Shown piece by piece: positions 1 to 7,243 of a stretch of DNA of 21,811 nt. Origin of the DNA: JALZOC01 sp031361295 (GTDB lineage: Bacteria > Acidobacteriota > Vicinamibacteria > Vicinamibacterales > 2-12-FULL-66-21). The stretch's first letter is position 1. Every line of letters starts with the position of its first letter. Both the position numbers and the translations under genes were made by a program. The stretch is from contig JANMCN010000215.1 in NCBI GenBank assembly GCA_031361295.1, positions 1-21,811 on the forward strand, given 5' to 3'. The notes below the pieces were generated by a model. The model was not told where the DNA came from. It saw only the letters and a program-made list of their open reading frames with translations, and made no database searches.

Positions 1-14
1 TTAGAGTGGCAGGC

Positions 15-854
15 ATGCGTGCCTCTGCGGCGCTGGTGATCGGTCTTCTCCTCCTGCTCGGCGCGAGCGCTCGCGGCCGTGAGTACGAGTTGCGCGGCCA
101 GGTGCTGGCCGTCGATGCCGACCGCCAGGAGCTGACGATCAAGCACCGCGATATCCGCGGCTTCATGCCGGGGATGACCATGCCGTTCAAGGTGAAAAGC
201 GCGACGCTCCTGTCCGGCCGCACGCCTGGCGACCTGGTCACCGCGACACTCGTCGTGCGCGATGACATGGCGTACCTGTCGGCAGTGACCCCCACGGGGC
301 ATGCCCCGCTGACCGAACCGCCGCCAGCCAGGCCGATGGACGTCCTTGACGATGGAGCCGCGGTGCCCGATCTGAAGCTGACGGACGACTCCGGCGCGTC
401 TCGATCGCTGGCCGACTGGCGCGGTCGGGTGCTGGCCGTCACGTTCATATACACTCGCTGTCCGCTGCCCGACTTCTGCCTCCGGATGGATCAGGACTTT
501 GCCGCGGTGCAGCACGCGGCGCTGGCGGATCCGCGTCTGCGCCAACGGATGGCGCTGCTCTCGATCACGTTCGATCCGGAACACGACACGGCGCCGGTGC
601 TCGCCGAGCACGCGCGGCATGCCGGCGCCGACCCGCGTATCTGGCGTTTCGCGACCGGAGAACCGGAGGCGATCGCGCGCTTCGCGGGCCGGCTCGGAGT
701 AGCGGTTTTCCGCGAAGGCACGGGCCCGGGTGCGCTCGCCCACAACCTCAGGACGGCGGTCATCAAGCCGGACGGGACGCTCGCGACAATCCTCAACGGC
801 AACGACTGGACGCCCGCCGCACTCCTCGACGCCGTGAGACGCGCGGGTGAATAG
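15..854 (+). CDS. CusF-like copper-binding domain fused to SCO1/SenC thioredoxin-fold protein
   Basis: Sco proteins are membrane or periplasmic thioredoxin-fold proteins that handle copper for cytochrome oxidase assembly or act in thiol redox. Numbering here runs from a GTG at 6. An ATG at 15 with GAG upstream gives a cleaner signal peptide (hydrophobic run about residues 8-22) and is preferred. The frame is open to the left edge, so a start further upstream cannot be excluded. Residues 27-95 resemble CusF/Cu-efflux domains, with H47 and the MPGMTMPF stretch (M54, M57, M59) as likely metal ligands. Residues 118-280 are Sco-like. The Cys pair is C152 and C158 in CPLPDFC, a CX5C spacing rather than the usual CX3C. 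The conserved distal His is H246. The stop overlaps the next gene by 8 bases, suggesting co-transcription. A copper chaperone role is inferred from the two domains. Confidence 0.85.
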   Translation: MRASAALVIGLLLLLGASARGREYELRGQVLAVDADRQELTIKHRDIRGFMPGMTMPFKVKSATLLSGRTPGDLVTATLVVRDDMAYLSAVTPTGHAPLTEPPPARPMDVLDDGAAVPDLKLTDDSGASRSLADWRGRVLAVTFIYTRCPLPDFCLRMDQDFAAVQHAALADPRLRQRMALLSITFDPEHDTAPVLAEHARHAGADPRIWRFATGEPEAIARFAGRLGVAVFREGTGPGALAHNLRTAVIKPDGTLATILNGNDWTPAALLDAVRRAGE

Positions 855-1560
855 GGACGGCGCGGGCACCATCGATCGGCGGGATCCGCCGCCGCTCTCC
901 GCGTTCACACGGGCTGAACGTCGCGTGCTCGCGCGGGTCCGGACGCCAACCGGGGTGCAGCGATACCTCAACGGCCTGCCGTACAACACGGAGCCCGCCC
1001 CCGGAGGCGCCACGCTGCGCAGTTTTCGCGGCGTCGTCCGCCACCACACCGCCCATTGCCTCGAGGCGGCGATCGCGGCGGCGGTCATCCTCGAACATCA
1101 TGGATGGCCCCCGCTCGTGCTGTCATTCGAGTCGGTCGACGAACTCGACCACGTGATTTTCGTGTACCGGGAGCGAGGCCGATGGGGATCGATCGCGAGG
1201 TCGCGCGACCCGGGCCTGCATGGACGGCGGCCGGTCTTTGCCACCCCGCGCGCACTGGCTCTCAGTTACGTCGATCCCTACGTCGATTACACGGGGAGAA
1301 TCACCGGGTACACCGTGGCCGATCTGCGGGCGATCGGACGGTACGACTGGCGGCTCGCCGAAGGGAACGTGTGGAAGGTCGAGCGCATGCTCCTCGATCT
1401 GCCGCATCGCCGCCTGCACACGTCAGAGAGCCGCGTCGCCAGACTGCGGAGGCGCTACGTGGACTACAAGGAGCGATTCGGAACAAAGCCCCTTTACTAC
1501 GCACGCCGAGAGCGCTGGAGCGAATTGCCCGCGGAGTTCAGGCGGGCCGGGCGCGGCTGA
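847..1560 (+). CDS. Hypothetical protein with transglutaminase-like Cys-His-Asp pattern
   Basis: I do not recognise a named family. The 237-residue protein starts at GTG 847, overlapping the end of the Sco-like gene. There is no signal peptide or membrane segment, so it is probably cytoplasmic. The centre has Cys71 at the head of a helix (HCLEAA, preceded by H66, H67 and H70), then H102 in a strand (DHVIFVY), then D121 after a GSIARSRD strand. That order and spacing match the Cys-His-Asp triad of transglutaminase-like or papain-like folds. The C-terminal third is rich in Arg, Tyr and Trp (for example residues 203-225), which could bind nucleic acid or a partner. The catalytic idea is inference from motif order only. 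The overlap suggests translation coupled to the Sco gene. Confidence 0.7.
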   Translation: MNRDGAGTIDRRDPPPLSAFTRAERRVLARVRTPTGVQRYLNGLPYNTEPAPGGATLRSFRGVVRHHTAHCLEAAIAAAVILEHHGWPPLVLSFESVDELDHVIFVYRERGRWGSIARSRDPGLHGRRPVFATPRALALSYVDPYVDYTGRITGYTVADLRAIGRYDWRLAEGNVWKVERMLLDLPHRRLHTSESRVARLRRRYVDYKERFGTKPLYYARRERWSELPAEFRRAGRG

Positions 1561-1632
1561 ATGCCACGCGGCAGTCGCCCGCGTGCGGCGCCCGCCCGCG
1601 CGGCGCCCCGCGCGACGCCTCGTCCACCGCGG

Positions 1633-1932
1633 TCAGTCGATATCGAAGTCGCGCGTCGGCTTCGTGATCGGCTCGTCCTTCGCCTGGCGCAGCGCCTCCT
1701 CGAACCGCTTCGACAGCGCATCGCCGCGCGTCCGCTCCGCCGCGACGGACTTCTGGAAGAGCGACTCCCGTCGGGCCGCTTCCTCCGCAACCAGCCGGTG
1801 GGCATCGCTCAGCTCCGGGCGATCCCCGCGCACGGGTTCCTCGTGCCGGACGATGCGGCGTAGATTGGCGTCGACCACCAGCGTCGCGTGACAACAGGGG
1901 CAGGTCGCTTCGAATTCGGATTCCAGCTTCAT
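1633..1932 (-). CDS. Small CPCC protein with coiled-coil tail
   Basis: A 99-residue protein read from ATG 1932, with a GAAGGTGA ribosome-binding site just upstream. An alternative GTG at 1947 would add five residues. The N-terminus has C11-P-C-C14-H15, half of a zinc-ribbon-like knuckle. There is no second Cys pair, so any zinc site would need a partner chain or His15. Residues about 40-88 are charged and Ala/Arg/Glu-rich with heptad character, predicting a coiled coil. The tail is acidic and ends in DFDID. There is no signal peptide. It is convergent with the gene ending at 1560 and divergent from the gene at 2022. Function is unknown. Confidence 0.65.
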   Translation of the reverse strand: MKLESEFEATCPCCHATLVVDANLRRIVRHEEPVRGDRPELSDAHRLVAEEAARRESLFQKSVAAERTRGDALSKRFEEALRQAKDEPITKPTRDFDID

Positions 1933-2009
1933 CCTTGTCACCTTCACGACGTCACGGCTCAGGCGTCACACGTCGGGCTGTGGCGCCGGGCCGTGACCGT
2001 ATCTGGGCA

Positions 2010-2024
2010 TATGATATCCCCATG
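2010..2024 (+). promoter_or_regulatory. Candidate -10 box giving a leaderless start
   Basis: TATGAT at 2010-2015 matches the sigma-70 -10 consensus in five of six bases and lies six bases before the ATG at 2022. No Shine-Dalgarno sequence precedes that ATG. If the box is used, transcription would start at about the A of the ATG. No convincing -35 hexamer is present at the expected spacing, so this is tentative. Confidence 0.3.
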
Positions 2025-3734
2025 TTTCTTGCGAGCCGGACCGCGGCTCTCCTGGTGTCGTGCTCGATCGCGCTTGCCGCCGCTGCGCCACAGAGCTTCG
2101 CGGAGGCGGTCGGCGACTCCCAGGCCTCCACGAGCCGCGCACAGGGGGGACGTTCCGCAGTCGGCACAGGCTCCCTCAAGGGTCGGGTCTTGAGCAGCAC
2201 GGACGAGGCGCCGCTGGCCCGTGCGCGGATCACTCTCGTGTCGCCGGCCCTCCCAGACCCCCGGGTCGCGCTGTCGCGCGCCGATGGCGAGTACGAGTTC
2301 ACTCGCCTGCCTGCCGGAACATACACGATCACCGCGACCCGGAGCGGCTATGCCGCCCGGGGATACTCCGAGCACCGATCGGCTCGACCGACGGCCGTGA
2401 CTTTGGCGGAAGGCCAGGCGCTCGGAGGCCTGGACGTCGTGCTGCCGCCCGCGGGTGTCATCGTCGGCCGCATTCTCGACGAGGACGGCAAACCATTCGC
2501 CGGCGCCACCCTCGACGCACTCGTCACCCGCACGGAGGCCGGACAGCCGACGCTGGCGGCCCTGTCGACCACCGAGAGTGACGATCGGGGTGAATTCCGG
2601 CTCGCCGGACTGCCGGCGGGCCAGTACTACCTCAGTGCGTTCGACCCGGCCTTCGCGCACGTGGGCGACGAGACGGGGCCGCTCAGGTACAACGCCACGT
2701 ACTACCCTGGCGTGGCGTCTGTCGATGAAGCCACCCGGATCACCGTCGTGCCGGGCGTTGAACCACCCCCCCTCAGCTTCGGCCTGAAGATCGTGCGCCC
2801 CGCGCAGGTGAGCGGACGGCTGAACGCGCCGGAGCGTCGGCAGCTGCGGAGCGCCGCGGTCGTCATGACGCACGCGGACCTGGCCATGAGCGCGCCGGGA
2901 GAACAGGCGAGCGTTCTGCCAGACGGCACGTTCACCTTCCGCAACGTGCCTCCGGGACGTTACGAGATCCGGGCGCGGGGAGAAACGACGCCCGGGGGCA
3001 CGGCGCTGTTCGCCAGCTTCAGAGTGCTGCTCGACGGGCGGGACGCCACCGATATCGGGATGGAGCTGCTGCCGGGCGCGCGTGTGTCCGGCCAGCTCAC
3101 GTTCGAGCCGGCCCGGGCGAAACACCCGACGTATGCGGGCCTCCGCGTCCGGGCGCCGCTCATCGATGGCCGCAGCTTCGCCGACGCGCTCACCGGCGAG
3201 GTGATGCCGGACGGCACCTACGCGATCCGCGGCGTGATGCCGGGCACCCACCTGCTGACGGTGGAAGGGCTGCAGTACCCGTGGGTGGTCAAGAGCGTGA
3301 CGTCTCGGGGGCAGGACGTGACCGATGCCGGCCTCGAGGCTGACGCGGGCCAGCGCTTCGAGAACGTTCGAATCGCCGTCACCGATCTGGCGACGGAGCT
3401 GTCCGGCCGGGTCCGCGACGAAGCCGGCAAACCGGTGGCGGACGCGATGGTGCTGGTCATTCCACTCGCGCAGCAGTTCTGGCAGCGCAGCAGCCGGCGC
3501 TTCGGGCTGCTCCGAACCGACGTGGAGGGACACTTCAGGATCCGGGGTCTGCCGGAGGGCGAATACCGCGCGGTCGCCTCGGTCGACGTGGACGAGACCG
3601 ACGCGTTCCGCGTCGCCGTGCTGGACCGGTTGAGCGAGGCGGGGGCGCCGCTCAGCCTCAAACCGCTCGAACAGCGCATCCTGGATCTGCCCCTCACGCA
3701 GTCCCCCCGGGTCCGGCGCGCGTCGAGCCGGTGA
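2022..3734 (+). CDS. Secreted carboxypeptidase-regulatory-like (beta-sandwich repeat) protein
   Basis: A 570-residue exported protein. The ATG at 2022 begins a clear signal peptide with a hydrophobic run at about residues 6-22. The mature part is built of repeated domains of the carboxypeptidase-regulatory-like/CNA-B type. Each has a G-x-V strand near its start and closes with a turn such as D-G-x-Y/F-x-F-x-x-L/V-P-x-G-x-Y. These closing motifs recur near residues 90-105, 190-205, 300-320, 405-420 and 500-520, so about five domains are visible. No catalytic domain or C-terminal anchor is evident. Such repeats are common in outer-surface proteins of Acidobacteriota, where they serve as adhesive or structural modules. 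The stop codon overlaps the GTG start of the next gene (GTGA), indicating translational coupling. Confidence 0.8.
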   Translation: MFLASRTAALLVSCSIALAAAAPQSFAEAVGDSQASTSRAQGGRSAVGTGSLKGRVLSSTDEAPLARARITLVSPALPDPRVALSRADGEYEFTRLPAGTYTITATRSGYAARGYSEHRSARPTAVTLAEGQALGGLDVVLPPAGVIVGRILDEDGKPFAGATLDALVTRTEAGQPTLAALSTTESDDRGEFRLAGLPAGQYYLSAFDPAFAHVGDETGPLRYNATYYPGVASVDEATRITVVPGVEPPPLSFGLKIVRPAQVSGRLNAPERRQLRSAAVVMTHADLAMSAPGEQASVLPDGTFTFRNVPPGRYEIRARGETTPGGTALFASFRVLLDGRDATDIGMELLPGARVSGQLTFEPARAKHPTYAGLRVRAPLIDGRSFADALTGEVMPDGTYAIRGVMPGTHLLTVEGLQYPWVVKSVTSRGQDVTDAGLEADAGQRFENVRIAVTDLATELSGRVRDEAGKPVADAMVLVIPLAQQFWQRSSRRFGLLRTDVEGHFRIRGLPEGEYRAVASVDVDETDAFRVAVLDRLSEAGAPLSLKPLEQRILDLPLTQSPRVRRASSR

Positions 3735-4489
3735 TTGTCCGATCCGTGGCCGACCAGAAGCCCACGCGCCGCCACGTCGACGTGCGGATCGCCACGTACA
3801 ACATCCATCGCAGCCGCGGCATGGATCGCCGGACGATGCCCTCGCGGGTCGCCGAAGTGATTCGGGGACTGAACGCGGACGTCGTCGCGCTGCAGGAAGT
3901 GATCGGGGCGGGTCCCGCCGGCGCCGGGCAGGCGGAGGAAATCGGCGCAGCCGTCGGCATGGGCTGGGTCATGACGTCCGTGCGGCAGCTCCGCAAGCAT
4001 CTGTTCGGGAACGTGATCCTCAGCCGCTTCCCCATCGTCCATCACAGCCAGTACGACCTCTCCTGGCGCACGTGCGAACCACGCGCGTGCCAGCGCGCCG
4101 ACCTGGATCTCGGGGGAGGCCAGCGTCTCCACATCTACAATGTCCACCTCGGCACGGCCGTGCTCGAGCGCCGCTACCAGGCGACCCGCCTGGCCGCGTT
4201 CGTCCACGATCGCCGCATCACGGGGCCGAAGATCATCCTCGGCGACTTCAACGAATGGACGCGCGGGCTCGCGACGAAGACGCTCAGCTCGCTGTTCGAG
4301 AGCGTGGACATCTACGCGCACCTCAAACGCCGCCGCACGTATCCGGGGATTTTTCCGTTCCTCCATCTCGACCACATCTACTACGAGGGGCGGGTGGACG
4401 TCCGCGGCGTGGAGCTGACCCGGTCGCGCACGTCGCTCATGGCGTCAGATCATCTCCCGCTCGTCGCCGACCTGCGGATCCGGTTCTAG
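3731..4489 (+). CDS. Endonuclease/exonuclease/phosphatase (EEP) superfamily protein
   Basis: A 252-residue protein with the full EEP (DNase I-like) motif set. ATYNIH carries N24, LQEV carries metal-binding E56 and NVH carries H139. GDFNEW carries D172 and N174, DHIYY begins at D214, and SDHLPL carries the catalytic D240-H241 pair. All active-site positions look intact, so it should be a metal-dependent phosphodiesterase or phosphatase. The substrate cannot be told (DNA, phospholipid or inositol phosphate are all known in the superfamily). The chosen GTG at 3731 overlaps the stop of the upstream gene. A GTG at 3746 is an alternative. No convincing signal peptide is seen, although the upstream partner is exported. 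Confidence 0.85.
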   Translation: MIVRSVADQKPTRRHVDVRIATYNIHRSRGMDRRTMPSRVAEVIRGLNADVVALQEVIGAGPAGAGQAEEIGAAVGMGWVMTSVRQLRKHLFGNVILSRFPIVHHSQYDLSWRTCEPRACQRADLDLGGGQRLHIYNVHLGTAVLERRYQATRLAAFVHDRRITGPKIILGDFNEWTRGLATKTLSSLFESVDIYAHLKRRRTYPGIFPFLHLDHIYYEGRVDVRGVELTRSRTSLMASDHLPLVADLRIRF

Positions 4490-4551
4490 CCAGCCCCCGC
4501 CCACCGGCCATCGTCCACCCGGGAACCTGTGCAGCCCGGATCTCGTCCGTC

Positions 4552-4580
4552 TTGACACCGTGATGTCATAATGATATCAC
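4552..4580 (+). promoter_or_regulatory. Sigma-70-type promoter of the SPFH operon
   Basis: A perfect -35 hexamer TTGACA lies at 4552-4557. With 17-bp spacing the -10 position falls at 4575-4580 (TATCAC, four of six consensus bases), inside the 28-bp palindrome. The start codon of the SPFH gene is at 4612, preceded by GAGGAGG. A repressor bound to the palindrome would block this promoter directly. Confidence 0.6.
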
Positions 4581-4589
4581 TATGACATC
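4562..4589. promoter_or_regulatory. 28-bp near-perfect palindrome, probable operator
   Basis: Outer arms GATGTCATA (4562-4570) and TATGACATC (4581-4589) are exact inverted repeats. The inner TGATATCA (4572-4579) is itself palindromic about the same centre. Only the base pair at 4571/4580 breaks the symmetry, so 26 of 28 positions are symmetric. It overlaps the presumed -10 box. The operon encodes an Arc-type DNA-binding protein, an obvious candidate ligand (inference). Confidence 0.75.
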
Positions 4590-4611
4590 TGTTGCGAGGA
4601 GGTCGCACACC

Positions 4612-5481
4612 ATGATTCATGAACGCGAATACGCCGCCCTGCCCGGGCTGCCCGTCGCGCTCGGGCTGCTCACGCTGATCGTCGCCGGCGCGCTGGCGAT
4701 CGTGACGGGAGCGGGCACGCAGTCCGTGGCGTCCATCCTCGGCGGCGCGGCCGCCTTGGTGCTCGGCATCTTCCTGCTCACCGGGCTCATCGTGGTGAAT
4801 CCGAACGAAGCCAGGGTCCTGCAGTTCTTCGGACGGTACTCGGGCACGATCAAGCAGCCCGGGCTGCGATGGGCCAACCCGCTGTACACGAAGAAGAGCA
4901 TCTCTCAGCGCATCCGCAACTTCGAGAGCGCGCACCTCAAGGTGAACGACAACGAGGGGAACCCGATCGAGATTGCCGCGGTTGTCGTGTGGCGGGTCGT
5001 GGACACGGCGGAAGCCGTGTTCGAGGTGGACGACTACAACAACTACGTCAAGGTGCAGACCGAAGCCGCGCTCCGCAACCTCGCCACGCGCTACACCTAC
5101 GACACGCACGACGACGCACAGATGTCGCTGCGGGGCCACACGGCCGCCGTCGCGGAGCACCTGAAGACGGAGATCCAGGATCGTCTCACCCGGGCGGGGG
5201 TCGAGGCGATGGAAGCGCGGATCAGCCATCTCGCCTACGCCCAGGAAATCGCGCAGGCGATGCTGCAGCGTCAGCAGGCGGGTGCGATTATCGCCGCGCG
5301 GCAGCGCATCGTGGAAGGGGCCGTGGGCATGGTCGAAATGGCGCTCGAGATGCTGTCCCGGCGCGACATCGTGACGCTCGACAACGAGCGCAAGGCCGCG
5401 ATGGTGAGCAATCTGCTGGTGGTGCTCTGCGGTGACCGGTCGACGCAGCCCGTCATCAACGCCGGCACGATCTATCAATAA
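4612..5481 (+). CDS. SPFH/band-7 (prohibitin-slipin type) membrane protein
   Basis: A 289-residue protein of the stomatin/prohibitin/flotillin class, which forms oligomeric membrane scaffolds affecting membrane organisation and proteolysis. ATG 4612 is chosen because GAGGAGG lies nine bases upstream. An in-frame ATG at 4582 sits inside the operator palindrome. Two hydrophobic segments (about residues 12-32 and 40-60) anchor the N-terminus. The SPFH domain follows: it begins with the VNPNEARVLQFFG strand and includes GLRWANP and EIAAVVVWRVVDTAEA. A long Ala/Glu/Gln-rich helix runs from about 180 to 240. The last 45 residues hold a VTLDNERKAAMVSNLLVVL helix. The gene for a ribbon-helix-helix protein begins five bases after the stop. 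Pairing of this SPFH type with an Arc-like partner is, to my knowledge, recurrent in other phyla. Confidence 0.9.
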   Translation: MIHEREYAALPGLPVALGLLTLIVAGALAIVTGAGTQSVASILGGAAALVLGIFLLTGLIVVNPNEARVLQFFGRYSGTIKQPGLRWANPLYTKKSISQRIRNFESAHLKVNDNEGNPIEIAAVVVWRVVDTAEAVFEVDDYNNYVKVQTEAALRNLATRYTYDTHDDAQMSLRGHTAAVAEHLKTEIQDRLTRAGVEAMEARISHLAYAQEIAQAMLQRQQAGAIIAARQRIVEGAVGMVEMALEMLSRRDIVTLDNERKAAMVSNLLVVLCGDRSTQPVINAGTIYQ

Positions 5482-5486
5482 ACGGC

Positions 5487-5657
5487 GTGGCTGAACGAAA
5501 GCCGTTTCTGCTTCGGATGGATCGGGACGTGCTGGAGGCGGTTCAGCGCTGGGCGGATGACGAGCTGCGGAGCCTCAACGGCCAGATCGAGTTTCTGTTG
5601 CGGCGGGCGCTGAAAGAGGAAAGCCGGGAGCCGGCGAAGCTGAAGAAAAAAACCTGA
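5487..5657 (+). CDS. Arc-type ribbon-helix-helix DNA-binding protein
   Basis: A 56-residue protein read from GTG 5487, five bases after the SPFH stop. The layout fits the ribbon-helix-helix fold. A short strand (KPFLLRMD, residues 5-12) is followed by helix A (about 13-29, RDVLEAVQRWADDELRS), a turn, and helix B (about 30-45, LNGQIEFLLRRALKEE). A basic tail ends in LKKKT. Members of this fold dimerise and insert the strand pair into the major groove of palindromic operators. No strong ribosome-binding site precedes it, so translation is probably coupled to the SPFH gene. The likely target is the palindrome at 4562-4589, giving autoregulation (inference). It has also been called HicB- or antitoxin-like in similar contexts, but no toxin is visible here. 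Confidence 0.8.
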   Translation: MAERKPFLLRMDRDVLEAVQRWADDELRSLNGQIEFLLRRALKEESREPAKLKKKT

Positions 5658-5664
5658 CGGCGGC

Positions 5665-5886
5665 TCAGGACTCTTCGTATTCGTTTTCTTCCGGCGGCAG
5701 CAGGCGGGTCGAGGGACGGAGCGCTTCGCGGTGATCGAAGAGCGGCAGATCGCGCACGTGGAGCGTCAGCGGGCAACCGGGCCCTTTCTGATCCACCACC
5801 ACCGTGACCGGGCTGCCTTCCACGCCCTCCCGGAAACCTACGCGGCAACCGCAGGCGAGACGTGCGTGGGTGAAACCTTTCATCAT
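5665..5886 (-). CDS. Small hypothetical protein with CxC and acidic tail
   Basis: A 73-residue protein starting at tandem ATGs (5884-5886 and 5881-5883). Cysteines are C12 and C14 (ACGC) and C38 (GPGCPL), with H7 and H43 nearby, so metal binding or redox activity is possible. The tail is strongly acidic (EENEYEES). It lies 14 bases downstream of the TlpA-like gene on the same strand and is probably the last gene of the sigma/anti-sigma/TlpA operon. It converges on the Arc-like gene with only seven bases between stops. No named family is recognised. Confidence 0.6.
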   Translation of the reverse strand: MMKGFTHARLACGCRVGFREGVEGSPVTVVVDQKGPGCPLTLHVRDLPLFDHREALRPSTRLLPPEENEYEES

Positions 5887-5900
5887 CTGGAGGGATCATA

Positions 5901-6470
5901 CTACAGGAGCGCCTTGATCTCCTGGTCGACCTGCTCCTTCGTCACGGGTCCGAAATGCTTCTTGCTGATCGTGCCGTCCCGCCCGATGAAGTACGTCACC
6001 GGCACGCCGAAGATGGGGCCGTAGGCCTGGTCGATGTCGTCCTGCATCAGCAGGACCGGATAGGTCATCCGTTTCTGCGCGGCGTAGGCGCGGAGCGTCT
6101 CGGCCGTGTCGTCGATCGAGATCCCGAGAATGACGACGCCGCGATCCTTGTACTCGGCGTACGTGTCGACGAGCTCCGGAATCTCGGCCTGGCACGGTCC
6201 GCACCATGTCGCCCAGAAATTCAACAGGATGACTTTGCCCTTGTAGTCGGCGAGACGCACGGACGCGCCGTTCATGTCCTTCACCGTGAGGTCGAGTTTC
6301 GCGTGCTCGACCTTGCTCGCGGCCGCCGCGGGCGCGGCTGCCGCGGCCGCCTGTGACGTCTTGCCTCCCCTGATCATCCACGGCACGGTCAGCAGCGCCA
6401 CCGCGCACGCGGCCGCCCCGGCCGCGATCCATCGACTCGTCATGTGTCGTTGCGGTTGTGCCTGTTCCAT
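5901..6470 (-). CDS. TlpA/ResA-family membrane-anchored thioredoxin
   Basis: A 189-residue thiol-disulfide oxidoreductase facing the periplasm. Residues 14-33 are a hydrophobic anchor or uncleaved signal, followed by an Ala-rich linker (41-52). The thioredoxin domain begins at about residue 57. The active site is W89-C90-G-P-C93 and the cis-proline is P157 in GVPVTYF. Family members reduce disulfides, for instance on apocytochrome c or copper-site proteins. The ATG at 6470 is preferred, with AGGA upstream; an internal ATG at 6443 lacks a ribosome site. It starts 12 bases after the anti-sigma gene, so it is probably in that operon and may share its redox theme. Confidence 0.92.
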   Translation of the reverse strand: MEQAQPQRHMTSRWIAAGAAACAVALLTVPWMIRGGKTSQAAAAAAPAAAASKVEHAKLDLTVKDMNGASVRLADYKGKVILLNFWATWCGPCQAEIPELVDTYAEYKDRGVVILGISIDDTAETLRAYAAQKRMTYPVLLMQDDIDQAYGPIFGVPVTYFIGRDGTISKKHFGPVTKEQVDQEIKALL

Positions 6471-6482
6471 CTGTTCGCGATC

Positions 6483-7238
6483 CTATCGCACCTGTGTCTT
6501 CAAATAGCCGACCACGGGGGCCACGTCGGCCGCGCCGTGCGTCAGCACCACGTATGTCCGATCGCGCGCGGACCACACCACCGCCTCGTGGCCGAAGGTC
6601 CGGACGATTTGATCCACGTCCGCATGGCGCCGCAGCATGTGCGGCAGGACGAACACCGAGAGGGGCTCGCCGCGCCACCTGTAGAGCATGTGCGCGGTGC
6701 TTCCGCTGGCGGTGACGCAGCGCCGGACGCCAAGGAGTTCGAGTTCCGCCGGGCCAGAGCTCGGCGGCACCTGCAGGGTCCACCCGTGCTTCGCTGCCCA
6801 GAGCTGCCCCGCGGACGCGGCGTCGGCGTGCGCGAGGCGCTCGGGCGCGAGCTGGAAGCACCGGACGTGGTCCAGCGTGAGCTGCGCGGCCACGGCTTCG
6901 ACGCTGTCGTTCAAACCGAAGACGAAGGCGCCGGCCGCGGCGAGCACCAGCGTGGCCGCGAGCGACAGCGGCACCCACGTGCGGCCGCGCGCCCCGGAGA
7001 GCGGCGAGCGCCGGAGCCGGTGTGCGGCGCATCGTGTGCGCAGCGCCTCGGACGCGCACGCACGCATGCCGCCGCGGCGGGCGACGAGCAGTTCGCGCGC
7101 AACGCGCTCGCCGGCGACCCGATCGCGGCACGGCGGGCAGCGGCCGAGGTGCGCGTCGAGCGTCGCCCGCGCGTCCGACGGCGACACGCCCTCGACGTAC
7201 TCCGCGAGCAGCGGCTCCAGGTCCTGGCACTTACTCAT
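6483..7238 (-). CDS. Transmembrane anti-sigma factor with ZAS zinc-binding motif
   Basis: A 251-residue single-pass protein that should hold the adjacent ECF sigma factor inactive at the membrane. The N-terminal zinc finger has C4 and then H30-x3-C34-x2-C37, the ZAS pattern of zf-HC2 anti-sigma factors. The cytoplasmic linker is Arg-rich with further cysteines C61 and C70. The membrane segment is about residues 88-109. The periplasmic domain (110-251) carries C127 (DHVRCF) and C174 (RRCVT), which could form a disulfide, and a LSVFVLP strand. The gene lies five bases after the sigma factor stop and 12 bases before a periplasmic thioredoxin gene, so sensing of thiol state is plausible but inferred. 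Confidence 0.87.
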   Translation of the reverse strand: MSKCQDLEPLLAEYVEGVSPSDARATLDAHLGRCPPCRDRVAGERVARELLVARRGGMRACASEALRTRCAAHRLRRSPLSGARGRTWVPLSLAATLVLAAAGAFVFGLNDSVEAVAAQLTLDHVRCFQLAPERLAHADAASAGQLWAAKHGWTLQVPPSSGPAELELLGVRRCVTASGSTAHMLYRWRGEPLSVFVLPHMLRRHADVDQIVRTFGHEAVVWSARDRTYVVLTHGAADVAPVVGYLKTQVR

Positions 7239-7243
7239 TGCAC

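Noticed and set aside
1587..1607. GGCGCC repeated nine bases apart between convergent genes, a possible terminator stem
   Set aside because: GGCGCC is self-complementary, the region is extremely GC-rich and no T-run follows on either strand, so it is not distinguishable from composition.
2011..2018. ATGATATC also found within the SPFH-operon palindrome, a possible second operator
   Set aside because: Only eight bases are shared and the flanks show no symmetry, so coincidence is likely.
1959..3533. Long minus-strand open frame opposite the carboxypeptidase-regulatory-like gene
   Set aside because: No recognisable domain, His/Arg-rich shadow translation. The plus strand has a signal peptide and repeat motifs.
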